This document shows, piece by piece, positions 4,423 through 5,919 of a DNA stretch of 5,919 nt. Origin of the DNA: VFMC01 sp039796935 (GTDB lineage: Bacteria > Actinomycetota > Acidimicrobiia > Acidimicrobiales > Ilumatobacteraceae). Where the stretch lies: contig JBDKIV010000031.1 of the NCBI GenBank assembly GCA_039796935.1, positions 1-5,919 of the forward strand, written 5' to 3'. Numbering within the stretch: the first letter of the stretch is position 1; each line of letters starts with the position of its first letter. The notes beneath the pieces were generated by a model that did not search any database, was not told where the DNA came from, and was given only the letters and a program-made list of their open reading frames with translations. Made by a program: the position numbers and the translations under genes.

Positions 4423-5919
4423 TCAGAACCCGCCAGAGCCGTGCGCGTGATCGCACAGCCGCTCTTCGCCCGCCTCGATCTGGCCGGCGCCGACACCCTC
4501 GAGCGCAGCGAACGGTCCGCAGGGATGCGGTGTGATCCAGACGTGGATCATCGGTGAGGGACGGAACTTGACCAGCCCAGCGGGGCAGGGCCCGCCCACT
4601 GCGGTGACCCCCGCCACCCGAGGCGTATCGCCCTGGGTGAAGCAGAGGTCGTCGTGGATGTGCCACTGCATCAGGGCGCCACCGATGTCGGGAACCTGAT
4701 CGAGGGGCGTGGTGTCGGGCAGCATGTACATCGCGCTGACGAGCTTCTTCGAGCCGTCCGGCTGCGGCTCGAACACGAGGCTCTCGGGCCGGTCCGGGTC
4801 GAGGATCACATCGTCGTTGATCCAGTCCCACTGGATGAAGTGCTCGTGCCCGGTGCCGGCATCGCCGATGCTGCGAAAGCCCGCAGCCTCGGCGTCGCGG
4901 TAGTCGGACCACTTCGGTAGGCGGACGAGTGTGACCGCGATCAGGTTCTCGGCCGCTGCCTGCTGCTGCGGAGTGACGCCTGGCGTGCCGCTGAGGTCGA
5001 TCGGCAGCGATGGGTCGTACGGCTTGGGAGAGGAACTCGAGTGGTGATCACCGCCGATCGAGCCACCGTGACCGTGGACCTCGTCGCACATGTCGAGCCG
5101 CTCGTCGTTGCCGACCGATGCCTGACCGGCGCCGACGCCCTCGAGCGCTGCGAAGACACCGCACTGGTGTGGTGTGATCCACACATGGACCATCGGGTTG
5201 GCGCCGCCGGTGTTCACGCCACGCGCGCACGTGCCCGTCGCGGGATCGATGAGACCGACCACGCGAGACGCGCCGCTGGCATCTCGATCCCAGCACAGAT
5301 CGCCATGGTTGTGCCACTGCATCAACGGCCCGGCCCATTCGGTCAGGGTCGGGTCGTCGACCGGACGGGCGCTGGCGATGTACATCGCGCCCGCCAGGGT
5401 GCGTTCGTCGCCGTCGACGTTGTAGACCAACGACTCGGGCTGGGTCGGATCGAGGAGCACGTCGTCCTGCACGAGTGCGGCATTGATGTAATGCTCGGCG
5501 CCGGTGCCGGCGTCGCCGATCGAGCGGTATCCGGCGGCGATTGCGTCGGCAGGATCGGCGAATCGGGGCAGTTCGCGAAGCGAGCCCTCGATGAGGGCGA
5601 GGGCCCGGGCCTCCTGCTCGGCGCTGACACCGGGTACTCCGGCGATGTCGATGGGTTGGCTCGGGTCCCAGGGTCGGGGCCAGGGCACGGACGCTGCAGC
5701 CACGGAAGCGGTGTCCGTGTGCGTTCCGTCTGCGTGCGTGCCGTCTGCGTGATGGTCGTCGCCGGCGTGGTCGGTCGCCGCCTGATCGACGCTCGACGCC
5801 TCGCCACCTGCCAGGGTGGTGTCGTCGTGGGCGTGCGCTGCAGACCCGGCGTCGTCGTGGCCGTGCACGTGGGTACCGCCCGCCATCATCGCCGGAACGG
5901 TCAGTGCGGCGACGGCCAG
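4423..5919 (-). CDS. Secreted His-rich protein with two tandem uncharacterised repeats (5' truncated by window)
   Basis: I do not recognise a named family. The frame is open to the right edge: ten codons (LAVAALTVPA) precede the first ATG (5887-5889). They look like the hydrophobic core and Val-Pro-Ala cleavage end of a signal peptide, so the true start lies outside the window. Numbered from that ATG, the 488 visible residues comprise a His/Asp/Thr-rich segment (about 6-60, many HxH and HxD pairs), repeat 1 (about 74-275), a linker with DHHSSSS (281-287), and repeat 2 (about 291-487). Both repeats carry IGDAGTGxEH, a DDVxLDPxxPESLV strand, LMQWHxHxDLC, PMxHVWITPHxCG and FAALEGVGAGQ. Conserved pairs include His133/350, 193/410, 195/412, 235/449 and 241/455, and Cys199/416, 221/435, 243/457 and 268/479. 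These suggest metal binding and/or disulfides outside the cytoplasm; that role is inference. It converges on pirin, with no co-directional neighbour visible. Confidence 0.85.
   Translation of the reverse strand: MAVAALTVPAMMAGGTHVHGHDDAGSAAHAHDDTTLAGGEASSVDQAATDHAGDDHHADGTHADGTHTDTASVAAASVPWPRPWDPSQPIDIAGVPGVSAEQEARALALIEGSLRELPRFADPADAIAAGYRSIGDAGTGAEHYINAALVQDDVLLDPTQPESLVYNVDGDERTLAGAMYIASARPVDDPTLTEWAGPLMQWHNHGDLCWDRDASGASRVVGLIDPATGTCARGVNTGGANPMVHVWITPHQCGVFAALEGVGAGQASVGNDERLDMCDEVHGHGGSIGGDHHSSSSPKPYDPSLPIDLSGTPGVTPQQQAAAENLIAVTLVRLPKWSDYRDAEAAGFRSIGDAGTGHEHFIQWDWINDDVILDPDRPESLVFEPQPDGSKKLVSAMYMLPDTTPLDQVPDIGGALMQWHIHDDLCFTQGDTPRVAGVTAVGGPCPAGLVKFRPSPMIHVWITPHPCGPFAALEGVGAGQIEAGEERLCDHAHGSGGF
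4429..5019 (-). repeat. Protein-coding tandem repeat, copy 2
   Basis: This is the downstream copy (residues about 291-487), running from YDPSLPIDLSG to the terminal CDHAHGSGG, five bases short of the stop codon. All five His and four Cys positions shared with copy 1 are kept, which argues that both copies are functional. The best-kept DNA stretch between copies lies around 4497-4552 and 5138-5193, encoding the HVWITPHxCG-to-LEGVGAGQ block. Confidence 0.85.
5065..5670 (-). repeat. Protein-coding tandem repeat, copy 1
   Basis: This is the upstream copy (residues about 74-275) of the duplicated domain in the secreted His-rich protein. It starts at WDPSQPIDIAG and ends at a Cys/His tail (CDEVHGHGG). 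It aligns with copy 2 at an offset of about 217 residues in the first two thirds and 214 in the last third. By eye, roughly half the positions are identical, so the duplication is old. It has a few extra residues between LMQWHNHGDLC and the PMVHVWITPH block compared with copy 2. Confidence 0.85.
5720..5749 (-). repeat. Short 15-bp tandem repeat in the His-rich segment
   Basis: Two adjacent 15-base units (5720-5734 and 5735-5749) differ at one base and encode HADGT-type pentapeptides in the N-terminal segment. A degenerate third unit (THTD) adjoins at the lower-coordinate end. The unit length is a multiple of three, so copy-number change would keep the frame and alter only the number of His/Asp residues. 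Confidence 0.6.

Noticed and set aside
4358..4912. 184-codon - strand open frame within the secreted gene region
   Set aside because: It overlaps repeat 2 of the secreted protein in another frame; the duplicated motifs are present only in the annotated frame.
1..5919. tRNA, rRNA, CRISPR array, insertion sequence or phage remnant
   Set aside because: No cloverleaf-like segment, regularly spaced repeats, terminal inverted repeats or transposase/integrase motifs were seen; the genes leave only short gaps.

Overview
This is a GC-rich window with strongly G/C-ending codons, typical of a high-GC actinobacterium. The gene content and protein style would fit an Acidimicrobiia relative such as Ilumatobacter, but that placement is an impression, not a demonstration. 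It holds five protein-coding genes and no RNA genes, insertion sequences, CRISPR arrays or origins that I can see. The two outer genes run off the window.

Left to right on the + strand: (1) the C-terminal part of a phosphoenolpyruvate-utilising enzyme (PEP synthase / rifampin-phosphotransferase type) with its mobile phosphohistidine domain, ending at 653. (2) A complete 14-helix-type DHA2 drug/proton antiporter of the major facilitator superfamily (700-2163). (3) A complete class III CoA-transferase (CaiB/BaiF family, 2191-3363), 27 bases behind the transporter and probably co-transcribed with it. (4) After a 51-base gap containing a perfect 6+6 inverted repeat, a complete pirin-family bicupin protein (3415-4383). 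On the - strand, converging on pirin with a 39-base gap, is (5) a large secreted His-rich protein (4423 to the right edge). It is built from two tandem copies of a domain of about 200 residues that I cannot assign to a named family.

Genes 1-4 look like ordinary metabolic, export and redox genes, and the window gives no proof that they share one pathway. The transporter and pirin are preceded by related dyad sequences (TTG-rich arm, then ACAGCAA), so one regulator might control both. Gene 5 is the most unusual item. Its Asp/His-rich N-terminal segment and His/Ser linker flank two repeats that both keep the same His and Cys positions, which suggests an exported metal-binding or disulfide-stabilised protein. 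Its N-terminus is cut by the window, and the hydrophobic residues at the edge look like the end of a signal peptide.
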